Shown: positions 12,401 through 27,400, numbered from the stretch's first letter. The stretch: DNA of 64,000 bases from Congeria kusceri (GCA_027627225.1 CM051029.1:23331851-23395850), one strand, 5' to 3'. Numbers and translations: made by a program. Notes: generated from the sequence alone by a model not told the origin.

Positions 12401-15400
12401 ATTTCAGGGTGCTGATCACTCCTCTTGTGTATTCCAGGGTGCTGATATCACCTCTTGTGTATTCCAGGGTGCTGATAACACCTCTCGTGTATTCCAGGGT
12501 GCTGATAACTCCTCTTGTGTATTCCAGTGTGCTGATATCACCTCTTGTTTATTCCAAGGTGCTGATATCACCTCTTGTGTATTCCAGTGTGCTGATATCA
12601 CCTGTTGTGTATTCCAAGGTGCTGATAACTCCTTGTGTATTCCAAGGTGCTGTTATCATCTCTTGTGTATTCCAGGGTGCTGATATCACCTCTTGTGTAT
12701 TTCAGGGTGCTGATATCACCTCTTGTGTATTCCAAGGTGCTGATATCTCCTCTGGTGTATTCCAGGGTGCTGATATCTCCTCTTGTATATTCCTTGGTGC
12801 TGATATCTCCTCTCCTGTATTCCAGGGTGCTGATATCTCCTCTCCTGTATTCCAGGGTGCTGTTATCTCCTCTCCTGTATTCCAGGGAGCTGATATCTCC
12901 TCTCCTGTATTCCAGGGTGCTGATATCTCGTACCAGTCCCCGTCTGGACAGCCTAGATGAGCTGGAGAGGGAGGAGCTGGCCCTATTGGAGTTGCGTAGA
13001 CAGCAGGAGGAGAGGTACATATCAAGAGCCAGCCGGTTTTTTTGACATTTTTCACTATAAGGCCAATTTGGGGCCAATATATTTTTCTCCTAAAATCTGA
13101 CTATTTTCCTCCTTGATTTATTGAGTGGTTGTTTGCTGATGAAACCAACCGAATCAATATGTTCAGGTAAAAGCAATATTCTTGAAACTGATTGCACGAA
13201 GAGTGCTTTAAATTTGATCTTACCTTGTTTTCACCCACTCTAATTACAACACTCTTCATATAGAATGATGGATTAATGAATTAAGTGAAATTGGTACTCA
13301 GCATATATGCAACTGCACAAGTATAATTTTTTGAGACTAAGTATGTTATTTATTTTAAGTCTAAGAATTGGTTGGTGACAACGTGGCCTGGTGTGTTGTG
13401 TTTGCAGGAGACGGAGGGAGGACTCAGAGCTACAGAGGAGGCTGGAGACCCTCAAGATGAAGAAGAAGGAGAAGACTGCAGACAGACCGGTACGTAGGCT
13501 CAATACAGGACCCAGTCTCCTGGCTCACAAGTATATTTGTCTACCCTATTTTAATGAACAGTTCCTCCAATTTTTAGTAGTGTTCATTTGAAATTTTTTA
13601 TATTGAAAAGTGCATTTTTTAAGCTTTTTGTTTCAACCCCTAACTTTAAGACATAAAATTATGTTTTAAAATACCTGGATTTAAAAACTAATGTGTTGTC
13701 GTTGTTATTCCTTCACGTGTTAAAAATTCCCAACAAATCTAGAAATGACATGCAATGTATCCTTCCTGTACCCTGGCTGGCTCAATTCCCCCCAAAGCTA
13801 ACCAAGATTTCTGTCATTCATCTGTGCAATTGAACCAGACATTACGACATGCAGTATTTTTCATGCTGCTTAAGGTACTATGGATGCATATGGTAATTCT
13901 CCGCTCTGGCCATCTGTCATGTTTCTTGTGATTATGACTTAAACAGCATCAAGAGACTGAGATGGAGTGAGATTTAAAATAAGTATGCAAAGGATTCCAG
14001 TGACATAACTTCATTACTAATAAAGGTACTCAAATGAAACTATGTACTTGCTTCTGCATATTTATGGAGTTGTTGCCCATTGTTTATTTATTTGTTCATA
14101 ACTCTAGGGCAAGATCCAGAGCTCAGGGGTGTCATTTAGAGCCAGCAGCCAGACACATTGGCCTTTTCAAACAAGATATGGGCCGGCTCAAATGTTCAAA
14201 AAAATAAAAATAAATTATTGTGTACCTTGTTCTGAAAGCCAGTCTTTAAAAGATCATATCCAATAAGTTTTCCATCGTTACATAGTTTCCATTTATATCC
14301 AAGACATGTATATTTCGTCAACCCCAGTTAAATCTCCAATTTATCAAATGCACCAAAACAACATTCTGATTGTTTTGACACCCTGGATATTTCTCCTAGA
14401 ATGCTAATTCATTAATGCTCTATTTACAGTGCTTGCGTTGTTCAGGTACAGTAGTATTGATTGATGTCTTTTCACACCCGACCATGTGCTGAGCATTACA
14501 CGCTTAATAGCTACAAACTGCTAGATGAGCAGTCACATCAAAGACTTTGCAAGTCAGACCAACACTATTGCTATGGGTGTTGCTAACGGCTTGCAGATTT
14601 GGGAGCCCATCTAATTGACGACGTCACGCTGTCACTCTTAGTTTTAACAGTTGTTAATATTTAATGACTCATGTTTTTAACGGATTGTATTTTTCTTCAA
14701 ATTGGAAAAATAATTGCAAGGTAATTTGAACGCAGTGTTTTATTGATAAAAAAACTTAATGAATTAATATTTAACAAAATATTATGAATATATAGCTTTT
14801 TCTAAATAAAATTCCAAAATAGTGTTAAGACTAGATCTACATGTAGTGATTGTAGTTCAATATGTATAAATCATTTAAAATCATACCAAATAACACAAAC
14901 GTTAACAGCTTTATTATTTTATTCTTCATTTTTTTTGTGTTATATCTATAATTAATTATACAAAATATGAAATATTAAAATTAATTTGGTAAAAAAATTA
15001 TAAATTTCATACCTCAAACTATCATAATCATGTGTCTAAAATCACCCAAATGCTACGATTTTGAATCTAAATTTAAAAAAAATTTCCGAAGGGATCATAC
15101 CCGAATCCCCTAGATCACTCGCGCCTTCCAAGTTTGAAGCTCTGGCCTCCTCAAGTGGTAATTGAGCCTTCTTGAAAAGATCTTGATGACAACCCTGAGA
15201 GCTACAACCTGCTTCATTTTGGTTCCCCCATACTTCCTGTCTGGCCTGTTTAACACAGAAATGTTGATTATCTTTTGAAATTCAATATAGTTTTGTAAAT
15301 ATTCAATGACAAATGGATAGACTATGTTTAAAAAACTTAATTAGCAGCAGAAGACTCATAAAAACCCTGGAATTACCAAATTATTTGAAAATTTCAACAC

Positions 15401-18400
15401 AAATGGTCCGGCTTTCCATCCTGCTCCTTCTCAGCAGCACCCTGTACCTTTTATTATCCTATATCTTTCCCTCATAACTCCGATCGGATCACGAATTAAG
15501 GATTTTAAATAAAACATCATCGTTGAGAGAATGTTCAATGGGCAAGAAGGATTAGTTCATGACCATTTCTACAATATTTACAGTTATTGCATTTAGTTTA
15601 AATTTCTTGTGTGAAGTGTAATATGTGTTTACAGCTCAACACTGCTTTGGTGGCATTTATCATGAAATGTGACCAGGCTTCTTTATTTTAATTTTCAACG
15701 TATTTTGCAAAGTTATTAATGCTCCAAATGCAATATGTTCTTGTGTTGTTGTTTCTTTTGTTTGTTGTTCACCTAATTTGGAAAATGCATATACATGCAG
15801 GAATAATGCTACCAATACAATCATGTACAATCAATGCTAATTTTGTAGGAGGAAAATAGAACAGATGTGAATGAAAAACGAAGAAAAAGACACGAAGACT
15901 TGCGAAAGAGAATGGCAGAACGGGGCAGCAGCTCTGATGCATCCTCCCAGGACTCATTCTCCGAGGATGAAAATTCCGAACTTGAAGACGAAAATCTGTC
16001 ACAGTCGCAGTATAGCACAGATTCAGTGAACACAAATAACAACGGTTTTTCTGGGTCCTGTACTCCACCACCTCAGGCCAGCATTGAGCAGTCCGACAAG
16101 TACTTCGAAATCTCCGATAATATGAATGATTCCTACCCAGAAAAAATCAAAGTGTCCAAACAGTTACAAGATTTGATGGCAGAGAAATCTCGTTCAGGTA
16201 CTATAGACCATAACCATGTTGACCCAGAAGATATTGTAGAAAATGTTCTGCAGGAAAGTAAGCTGTTACACGATGATGACAATGAACCTGACATTGTTAG
16301 AAGCACGAAGACTCGAACCCCACCGAACACTCTACAAGGCACAGCTTCCATGCCCCCAGTGAGCTCTGCTAGAGCTGCCACAGCAGGCAGGGGAGACTGT
16401 GACACCTCCGTGTTTAACCAGTGCCAGAGGGACTTTACTGACCCAGTGGCCCCTCCGCGCATGAAAAAGAAACTGAAACTGTCCACAGATATGGTGAGCT
16501 ACTATTTACTGTCATTGAATGCAACAGTGTTTCTCATTTTTGTTCAAAACAAGAAAATAAGCTTTTAAGTTAAAGTCACATTTCCATCAAAGTACAAGTT
16601 AAACACATGAGCACATTCAAATATAGTTCAATTCAACATGTTTCTACTTTCCATAAATTTGGTTATCACAAGTGTTCATGGGTAGGCTCTAAATTAATTC
16701 TAGTACACTTGCCTATGCATAAGCTATGTTACCGGTAGTTGTATTTGATCTTATTATACAGCTTTAATCCCATTATCTGGAACCCACGTACTACAAACCC
16801 TGTTTGTGCCACAACATTTTTTTAATTGACAATATAAAGTTTGATATGTAATCATGGTGTTTCAATACAAAGGTTGAAACCTTGTACTATGACTACCACA
16901 CACAAATCTAGGTCAAGTTTAAATATTGTTTCTGTGAGTTGAACCAACGATGTGAAAATGCTAGATCATGTAACGTGTAAGTTCAGCAATGTACTGGCTT
17001 GCTATTATTTGCATTTTTCCCATTGCTGCTTTAATGCAATAAAAAATATATGTGTTTATCGTTTATAAAGAAACATGTTCCTTAAAAAATCAACAACAAG
17101 TTGCTTATTATAACTGTCAGTATGTTGTACAGACGGACTCGCCGCACAGCTCTGTGGGCATTGCGAGCAGCTCCCTGGCTGTGACCTCTGCTGTGACCCC
17201 CGCTGGGACCCCTGCAGTGCCGGGTATCTGTCTGGAGCCGGAGTCCCCCGGGCTGCCCCCAGAACACCTGCTACCAGAGTACGAGCTTGATAGACTCAAG
17301 GCAGACATTGAACAGACTCTAGACCTTAGGGCACTTATGAAAGGAAAACGCCATATAAGAACACAGGTCAGTGGTATTTCTTTGAACTAAAAAGGAACTC
17401 CCCAGAACAAATAATGTATCAAATAATTATTTAGTCTAGTTTTGTAAGTCAGCCATCTTTATTGAGAAAGGTATTAAAAGGACTACTGTTTGACGCCCTT
17501 TATGTTTAAAACATGTACAGCAAAGTCATGAAGTGTCATATTTCAAAATCATATGAATGCGGCTATTAAAATAAATATATCAATATATCTCATTCTTCAT
17601 TGTATTCAGGATGCAGAAGCTTTGGCAGTGAACTCTGATCATGAGTCTCCGCGGCACACTCTAGAGCTGTCATACGGAGACAGGAGTAAGACATCCAGCC
17701 TCGACAGGGCCTCAAAAACATCCAGCTTAGAACAGTCAGCGAAGAAGTACGGCCTGGAACCCTCCTCAGCCAAGACCTCCAGTCTGGAGAGGTCCAAGAA
17801 GTCCAGCGGGGACAACTCCTCAAAGACCTCCAGTCTGGGGAGTGAGGTAACGGATGGGAAGGTCAGCAGCAAGGGGTCCAGCATGGAGAGTGAGGGCAAG
17901 AAGAGCAAAGGTTCCAGCATGGGCAGGTGTGTTACCATAGTTACCATGGCTGCAATATGTTCGCCTAACAACAAATATTTATAGCTTCAGCTGCTTTTTG
18001 TACAGATTTTTAATGCATTTTAGGAAGGATTTTTTCTATGTCCTGTAAATTTATTATATGAGTGATCATGTAAATTTAGTTTTCTTTCTATTATATTTGA
18101 ACAAAAAAGTGATTTTGTATATTTTTTGTAACATATGTATGAATATGCATCTTTCAGCTTCAGTTGAATTAAAATACTTTAATACTTTGCCTTATTAATA
18201 TGCCATGCCTTGTAGAAGGAAAACACTAGGCTTGTTTATGTTTAAAAATGTGTTCTTAAGAATGTATTATTATTTGTTATTGAACAGAAGAAACTTAAGA
18301 TGAATAGCCTTTATAGAGAAGCAGACACCGTGAAATGTGTCAAACAAGTCTGACACAATTCAAAAAATGTCTGACAGTTTCAATCTGGTTGACTGACATA

Positions 18401-21400
18401 ATGTTGAAAGCTGTCAGACAATGTGTCTGCTGAGCACCTCTTAAGTTTCACGATGTCTGGAGAAGGAGTTTATTTTATTTTAAAGGCTTAACTAAATATT
18501 TGTATTTTGAGATGTGTTTTTATGTTTATCCAGAAGAAGCAAGTCCTCAAGTTTGGAGAAGTCGGAGCGACGGCGCTCACGGAACGTGAGTGGGTCAGAG
18601 TTGGCACGTAAGAGTTCGATGTCCCGCCATCGGTCGGCCTCCACCAAGCCTCTCACAGACGAGGTAGGCAGCGTTCATAACATACAGCCTACAATTGTAT
18701 ATTCTGTTAATCCATCTGTATGTCTATAGTAATACATGTAATCTTGTGCTTTATATAATAATTTAGTCCATGACTGTACTTGTGTCAAAGAAAAACAAAC
18801 AAACTTCATGAATTTTTCTAGGGCATGAACGATACAAATGTGACCATCATAATATAAAACTCTTTTACTTTTGTGCTGCTCAAATCATGGAACAGTAGAT
18901 TGTCTTTGTGCAGACTCTTGTTGTTTTACTCACTAGCATTACAAATTGTTCCTTAAGCAGATAATGACTTATCTCCCTTGCAACACTGAAAATACTTTGA
19001 GTAATAACCTTTGAATAAATACTTTTAGTTAACTGTAAAGAATTGTTTTTAAATAAAAATTTGGATTTGCATTTTGCTATAACTGCCTTTCATGTTAAAG
19101 GTATTTACAGATTGGCAAATTGACAATTGCTAAAAGTTTCTCACAATATTATGAACAAAAATAACACTCTTCAAACAGATATATATTTGAAATAATGTGT
19201 TGTTTGTGAATTGAAATTGCTAAATTTATGAAGTGTTTGTGAGGCTTTTTATAGATTGTTTTGAAAACGTGTATTTCTTAAATAGCATTAAAATATATTT
19301 TAATTCACCTAAGTCTCTCTGGCCTAGTGGTTAACATGACAGACTTTTCAACGCTGGTTGAGGCTGAAGCTTTAAGTCTTGTATGCTTTTCCTGATATAA
19401 TATTTAGTCCAAATGCTCAAGTTTTTACAGTTTAAGACCTTTTGCGACATTTTTCAAAAATACAAAAACGAGATTAAGTCTCTTGAATTTGATTGGTAGG
19501 AAGTGTTGAATGCAGTGATGGTGAAGAACCTGGACACTGGGGAGATGGTCCCGCTGAGTGACGCCGACCACAAACTGCCCAAGTGTATCGACCCCCTGGT
19601 GCTGCACATCATGGAGCGGACCAACAAGCTGCACAGGTGACACACTGACCCCTAGCTGGTCTCTTGCCTCTCTGTCCCCACAGGTGACACACTGACCCCT
19701 AGCTGGTCTCTTGCCTCTCTGTCCCCACAGGTGACACACTGACCCCTAGCTGGTCTCTTGCCTCTCTGTCCCCATAGGTGACACACTGACCCCTAGCTGG
19801 TCTCTTGCCTCTCTGTCCCCACAGGTGACACACTGACCCCTAGCTGGTCTCTTGCCTCTCTGTTCCCACAGGTGACACACTGACCTCTAGCTGGTCTCTT
19901 GCCTCTCTGTCCCCATAGGCTGCACTGACCCCTAGCTGGTCTCTTGCCTCTCTGTCCCCACAGGTGACACACTGACCTCTAGCTGGTCTCTTGCCTCTCT
20001 GTCCCCACAGGTGACACACGGACCCCTAGCTGGTCTCTTGCCTCTCTGTCCCCATAGGTGACACACTGACCCCTAGCTGGTCTCTTGCCTCTCTGTCCCC
20101 ACAGGTGACACACTGACCCCTAGCTGGTCTCTTGCCTCTCTGTCCCCACAGGTGACACACTGACCTCTAGCTGGTCTCTTGCCTCTCTGTCCCCACAGGT
20201 GACACACTGACCTCTAGCTGGTCTCTTGCCTCTCTGTCCCCATAGGCTGCACTGACCCCTAGCTGGTCTCTTGCCTCTCTGTCCCCACAGGTGACACACT
20301 GACCTCTAGCTGGTCTCTTGCCTCTCTGTCCCCACAGGTGACACACTGACCCCTAGCTGGTCTCTTGCCTCTCTGTCCCCACAGGTGACACACTGACCCC
20401 TAGCTGGTCTCTTGCCTCTCTGTCCCCACAGGTGACACACTGACCCCTAGCTGGTCTCTTGCCTCTCTGTCCCCACAGGTGACACACTGACCCCTAGCTG
20501 GTCTCTTGCCTCTGTCCCCACAGGTGACACACTGACCTCTAGCTGGTCTCTTGCCTCTCTGTCCTCATAGGCTGCACTGACCCCTAGCTGGTCTCTTGCC
20601 TCTCTGTCCCCACAGGTGACACACTGACCCCTAGCTGGTCTCTTGCCTCTCTGTCCCAATAGGCTGCACTGACACCTAGCTGGTCTCTTGCCTCTCTGTC
20701 CCCATAGGTGACACACTGACCCCTAGCTGGTCTCTTGCCTCTCTGTCCCCATAGGTGACACACTGACCCCTAGCTGGTCTCTTGCCTCTCTGTCCCCACA
20801 GGTGACACACTGACCTCTAGCTGGTCTCTTGCCTCTCTGTCCCCATAGGTGACACACTGACCCCTAGCTGGTCTTTTGCCTCTCTGTCCCCACAGGTGAC
20901 ACACTGACCCCTAGCTGGTCTCTTGCCTCTCTGTCCCCATAGGCTGCACTGACCCCTAGCTGGTCTCTTGCCTCTCTGTCCCCATAGGTGACACACTGAC
21001 CGCTAGCTGGTCTCTTGCCTCTCTGTCCCCATAGGTGACACACTGACCGCTAGCTGGCCTCTTGCCTCTCTGTCCCCACAGGTGACACACTGACCCCTAG
21101 CTGGTCTCTTGCCTCTCTGTCCCAATAGGTTGCACTGACACCTAGCTGGTCTCTTGCCTCTCTGTCCCCATAGGTGACACACTGACCCCTAGCTGGTCTC
21201 TTGCCTCTCTGTCCCCATAGGTGACACACTGACCCCTAGCTGGTCTCTTGCCTCTCGGTCCCCACAGGTGACACACTGACCTCTAGCTGGTCTCTTGCCT
21301 CTCTGTCCTCATAGGCTGCACTGACCCCTAGCTGGTCTCTTGCCTCTCTGTCCCCATAGGTGACACACTGACTGCTAGCTGGTCTCTTGCCTCTCTGTCC

Positions 21401-24400
21401 CCATAGGTGACACACTGACCTAGCTGGTCTCTTGCCTCTCTGTTCCCACAGGTGACACACTGACCCCTAGCTGGTCTCTTGCCTCTCTGTCCCCATAGGT
21501 GACACACTGACCCCTAGCTGGTCTCTTGCCTCTCTGTCCCCATAGGTGACACACTGACCCCTAGCTGGTCTCTTGCCTCTCTGTTCCCACAGGCTGCACT
21601 GACCCCTAGCTGGTCTCTTGCCTCTCTGTCCCCATAGGCTGCTGGATTGTGTGTTGTATTTAACAAAAAGTAACAGATGTGGAATTGATAACAATAATCA
21701 TTTTATTTCCCTTTGAATAGTTTTTTCTTATTTCGGTCATGATAGACGATTATATGCAGGTATCCCACAGACTGGAATATTGACATTAACCATATTTGTA
21801 TGAAAACCTTTTCAATTAATGCTAATACAGTGGAGTATTTTAGAGTTAGTATTGGGGACATGTTGAAAACTGGAAAAACATGTTTCATGTTTAATTGAAG
21901 GATGTTCTATGGTTGGAAAATGGTTGGAAAAAGAATCCCAGTAAACCATTCATTAAAATTCAAACCAATTCTTATATTGATACATGTAAATATTGACTGC
22001 TATTTGAGAATTGTGTATAATTGTCTAACATTATTTCCGCGTGCTACTTCAGTCGGGGCCACTCGGACGGAGACGAGGACACTAGGTCGGAGAGCGGCAG
22101 GTCCAGTGTGTCTGAGGGCGGCCTGAGGAAGAAAGGGTAGGCACCATCTTAGTACAGGGACTTGTTCACAGATCTTCCTATTTTTATACAATATAATCAG
22201 TGTTCTCACTATTTTTCATAATTGGGGGTTCCACCAATGTGCACCCCTTCCATAGGGAAATTACAAGTAAAATTAGAGGGGTTTTTATTGAAATAAAGTG
22301 TTTGTCACTAAAACTAGGGGTAGCACGCCCATGAGGGTTTTCGAACACTAATAACACAATATCTAAACTGCTAAAACAAAAGCATTTGGACTAAAGAACT
22401 CTACTAAATAGGGGCCCAAACCTACACCCTCCAAATCAATAGTCTATCATGAGAACCACTTATCAATGTGTAAGTCAGACTGAGTGATGGCCTGCTGTAC
22501 TTTTATGATTTCAGTGCGAGACTGAAGCGTCTCTTTGGGAAGAAGGTCGGCAAGACAGTCAGCAAGGTCAAGTCTGTTGCAGACCAAGGTAACCGTCTTC
22601 TTGTGCCCTTGAAAACAGATTTAGGAAAAGATCAGGAGCGAAATAGAATTCCTCCATTCAGTTGATTTCCTCCCTTTAGTTGATTTCTTCCTTTTGAATG
22701 CAAAACTATATACAAACAGTTCATACAATTGCTGGATGTGTTTAGAAATGATGAGTTTGGGTGGAGTAAAGAACCCTTTATTGAGTACTTTTCCGCCCCT
22801 TAAGTGTCTCTGAAATCACTCCTCGCCTTTATGAATACCCCATGCTGCCCCTCTGAGATAGTCAATACATAAATAGTAAATATCTTTTTATGCCCCCACT
22901 TTACGGGGGGGGGATATAGATTTGCCCTTGTCCGTGCGTCCGTCCATCGGATTTTTTTGTCGCGCATACTCAAAAAGTATAACTGCTAGAGTGATGAAAC
23001 TTTATAAATTCATTGGCATCAGGGCTTGTGCACCTGGGTACTTAGGGGGGTGCAGTTTTTTCCGACATCAGTGGAGTTATGGCCCTTTTTTAGCAAAAAA
23101 TGATATTTTTGGACTTGTGTCGCACGTAACTCAAAAAGTATTGCTGCTAGAGTGATGAAACTTTACAAACATATTAATCAGAGTGTGAACTTGTGCACCT
23201 GGGTATTTTGGTGCAGTTTTTTCTGACATCAGCAGAGTTATGGCTCTTTTTTTAGAAAAAAATGACATTTTTGGACTTGTGTCACATGTAACTTAAAAAG
23301 TATCATTGCTAGAGTGATGAAATATTATAAGCACGCTAATCAGCATGTGAACTTGTGCAATTTGGTGCAGTTTTTTCAGACATCAGTGGAGTTATGGCCC
23401 TTTTTAGCAGAAATTGACATTTTTGGACTTGTGTCACACATAACTCAAAAAGTATTACTGCTATACTGATGAGACTTTATATACATATTAATCAACATGT
23501 GAACTTGTTCACCTGGGTATTCTGGTGCAGTTTTTTCAGACATCAGCGGAGTTATGGCCCCTCTTTGTAGCAAGAAATGACATTTTTGGACTTGTGTCAC
23601 ACATAACTCAAAAAGTATTACTGCTAGAGTGATGAAACTTTACAATCATATTAATCAGCATGTGCACTTGTGCACCTGGGTATTTTGGTGCAGTTTTTTT
23701 TCTGTCATTAGCGGAGTTATGGCCCATTTTTTTAGCAAAAAATGGCATTTTTGGAATTGTGTCCAGTGTAACTCAAAAAGTATTGTTGCTTGAGTGATGG
23801 AACTTTATAAACATATTAATCAGTATGTGAACTTGTGCTCCTGGATATTTTGGTGCAGTTTTTTCTACCATCTGTGGAGTTATTACCCTTTTTTTAGCAA
23901 AAAATGACATTTTTGGATTTGTGTCGCGTGTAACTAAAAAAGTATAACTGCTGGACTGATGAAACTTTATAAACATATTCATCAGCATGTGAACTTGTGC
24001 ACCTGGGTATTTTGGTGCTTTTTTTTCCATCAACAGAGTTTTGTGACAACAAGCGGAATGTAGGAGCATCCGTGTCCTACAGACACATGTCTAGTTTGAA
24101 CTTTTGAAAACAAAGTTTTGGCAAATACTATTCTAGTGAGCAGATTATGTTTAGAAACCTTAATTAGAAGCATTACGATGATATACCCAAAGATTTATCA
24201 TATTATTAGAAAATGTTAAACACTGGTCTGGTTTGTTCCTTGTACATGTTGAGCAGCACCTTGTTTGATCACGCATCTTTGCCTCTTTTTCTCCTATGGT
24301 ATGAAACCACTGAGGGTGTATATCCCATATACCCTCAGTTACTAACATTGTAACTAATAGTGCAGAGATTAGGAAGGATTTTGTACACATATATTTTGCA

Positions 24401-27400
24401 TGTACATATGTTGCAGTTAAAATTTGCCATGATGTCATATCATGGTCATAATGGAACAGTCTGAACACTGAATATGGAAAATTACTCTAGTATGATGTTC
24501 TGCAAACTTATTTCAGTTGAGTTGCTTGTGCAAAGTCACATTACCAATGTAACAGATTCAACCTCTCAGAACACCGTAGTTTAGTAATATTCTGTGTTTT
24601 GTATACACTTTCAGTGATCAAACAAATAACAAGTTTAAATAATGCACAGTATGTTTGGCAGTATTGAGATGTGTTAAAATGCCATGCTTAAATAACATGC
24701 AGCAGTAAAGAATGCAAACAGGTAGCTGTGTAGTGGATTGTACCGTCTGATTTTGATTTGTGTTCAAATTATGTCCAGAATAAGTCACCACTACTGTCTG
24801 TTATTCTGTTTTCCCTATGTTTCATTAGGGTGAAGTTGAATAATGTTGGTGGTTGGTGATAAAAAAGTAGTGAAAACGGATTTATGTCAGGATATGTTGG
24901 AATTTGCTGAAGAAATGGTCAGCTTTCAGTTTGATACTGTCATATTATATAGTCCAAGCTGATACAAGCACAGTCGCATTTATTAGAAAATGTACTCGAT
25001 ACCAGCCTGTACTGTATGGTAGAACTGCCCTTCTCGATAGCAGCCTGTACTGTATGGTAGGACTGCCCTTCTCGATAGCAGCCTCTACTGTATGGTAGGA
25101 CTGCCCTTCTCGATAGCAGCCTGTACTGTATGGTAGGACTGCCCTTCTCGATACCAGCCTGTACTGTATGGTAGGACTGCCCTTCTCGATACCAGCCTGT
25201 ACTGTATGGTAGGACTGCCCTTTTTGGTAGCAGATTGTACTGTATGGTAGGACTGCCCTTCTCGATACCAGCCTGTACTGTATGGTAGGACTGCCCTTCC
25301 CGATACCAGCCTGTTGTGTATGGTAGGACTGCCCTTCTTGATAGCAGCCTGTACTGTATGGTAGGACTGCCCTTCTCGATACCAACCTGTACTGTAGGGT
25401 AGGACTGCCCTTCTCGATACCAGCCTGTACTGTATGGTAGGACTGCCCTTCTCGATAGCAGCCTGTACTGTATGGTAGGACTAACCTTCTCGATACCAGC
25501 CTGTACTGTATGGTAGGACTGCCCTTCTCGATAGCAGCCTGTACTGTATGGTAGAACTGCCCTTCTCGATATCAGCCTGCACTGTATTGTAGGACTGCCC
25601 TTCTCGATTGCAGATTGTACTGTATGGTAGGACTGCCCTTCTCGATAGCAGCCTGTACTGTATGGTAGCACTGCCCTTCTCGATACCAGCCTGTATTGTA
25701 TGGTAGCACTGCCCTTCTCGGGCACATACCTGTACTGTATTGTAGGACTGCCCTTCTCGATAGCAGCCTGTACTGTATGGTAGGACTGCCCTTCTCGATA
25801 GCAGCCTGTACTGTATGGTAGGACTGCCCTTCTTGATACCAGCCTGTACTGTATGGTAGGACTGCCCTTCTTGATACCAGCCTGTACTGTATGGTAGGAC
25901 TGCCCTTCTTGATACCAGCCTGTACTGTATGGTAGGACTGCCCTTCTTGATACCAGCCTGTACTGTATGGTAGGACTGCCCTTCTCGATAGCAGCCTGTA
26001 CTGTATGGTAGGACTGCCCTTCTCGATACCAGCCTGTACTGTATGGTAGGACTGCCCTTCTCGATACCAGCCTGTACTGTATGGTAGGACTGCCCTTCTC
26101 GATACCAGCCTGTACTGTATGGTAGGACTGCCCTTCTCGATACCAGCCTGTACTGTATGGTAAGACTGCCCTTCTCGATAGCAGCCTGTACTGTATGGTA
26201 GAACTGCCCTTCTTGTCCTGTGGGTCCGAGTATGTGATGAGTGTCATCGTTTGTCAGACACGATGTTGCACATACCACATTTTAAAATGGTCATTAACTG
26301 TCAGTGATAAATTAAGATTATACAATCATTCAGCTGAATTATGTTTTTTGTAGCAGGATTTTAAGTGATAAATCAGACAAGGATAAATTAGGTTTGAAGC
26401 TAGTCAGTAATTTTGTCAGACACAATTTTTCAGACTTGTCGGACAGTCTGATGAGGCTTGATATTCACATTTTTAATGTTGTATAGAATTTATTCTACAT
26501 GCAACTACTTATATAGCATTATAAGGGAAATAATTTGTTTCATTCTTTTGTGTTGTAACAGTCGTTACTGTTAAACTGACATATAGGTCAGTGGATGATG
26601 GAGGTTCATTTTGTCCTGTGGGTCCCAGTATGTGATCAGTGTCACCATTGGCTGCTAAGAGTGGTTGGTGCTAGTGGGGAGTTTCAGCCCATTAAGTACC
26701 TGTACTTACATGTTGATTTCTGTGATGTTAGTTTAATATAGCAAAGCTCTAAGTATAAGGCCGCTTTTCCATATGTCAGCACTGCATCCGCATTGTGCAA
26801 ATCAGCATCTGCATAAAATCGAGTTGAAATCAGTTGAACTGTTTCCATTTGTCCGCAATCCGTATCCGGAAAGCTCATCCCCAATTGCCGTCCGCAAAAT
26901 GCTGATGACATTGTATAAATATTTGACACTGGATAAAAATTTGCAGTCAACAATATCAAAATGTTAAAATAATTCTTACTCAGGCATGTTTAATGTTTTG
27001 ATAGAACCGAACTGAAATATTCGATGGTAAATACATGGAAAAGCAAGTCTGTATTGTAATTCATGTGGATGCGGATATGGATATGGACATGTGTTAAGTG
27101 ACATATGTAAATCGTAATGAAAAGTAAGTGTTTGAGCCTGCCAATCTTATTTGCAGCCGAGGTTCTGGCAAGGACAGGTACAGTAACTGTGATGTGAATC
27201 TTGGTTGGGTGTGTGGCTACTCACAGAGTGCAGGCTCATGTGTGCACACAGTAGGCTGGTACTTGTGCAGGCTCATGTGTGCTCACTGTAGGCTGGTACT
27301 TGGTGTGTGGCTACTCACAGAGTGCAGGCTCATGTGTGCTCACAGAAGGCTGGTACTTGGTGTGTGGCTACTCACAGAGTGCAGGCTCATGTGTGCTCAC

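Noticed and set aside
17082..17823. Minus-strand frames opposite exons 5 and 6
   Set aside because: Shadows of GC-rich conserved plus-strand exons.
19318..19375. Second tRNA-like sequence (TGGCCTAGTGGTTAACATGA)
   Set aside because: A-box-like start only; B box and stems are not convincing. At most a decayed SINE fragment.
24940..26247. 435-codon minus-strand open reading frame
   Set aside because: It is the translation of a 38-bp tandem repeat whose three frames follow one another; no start context, splice sites or conserved residues.
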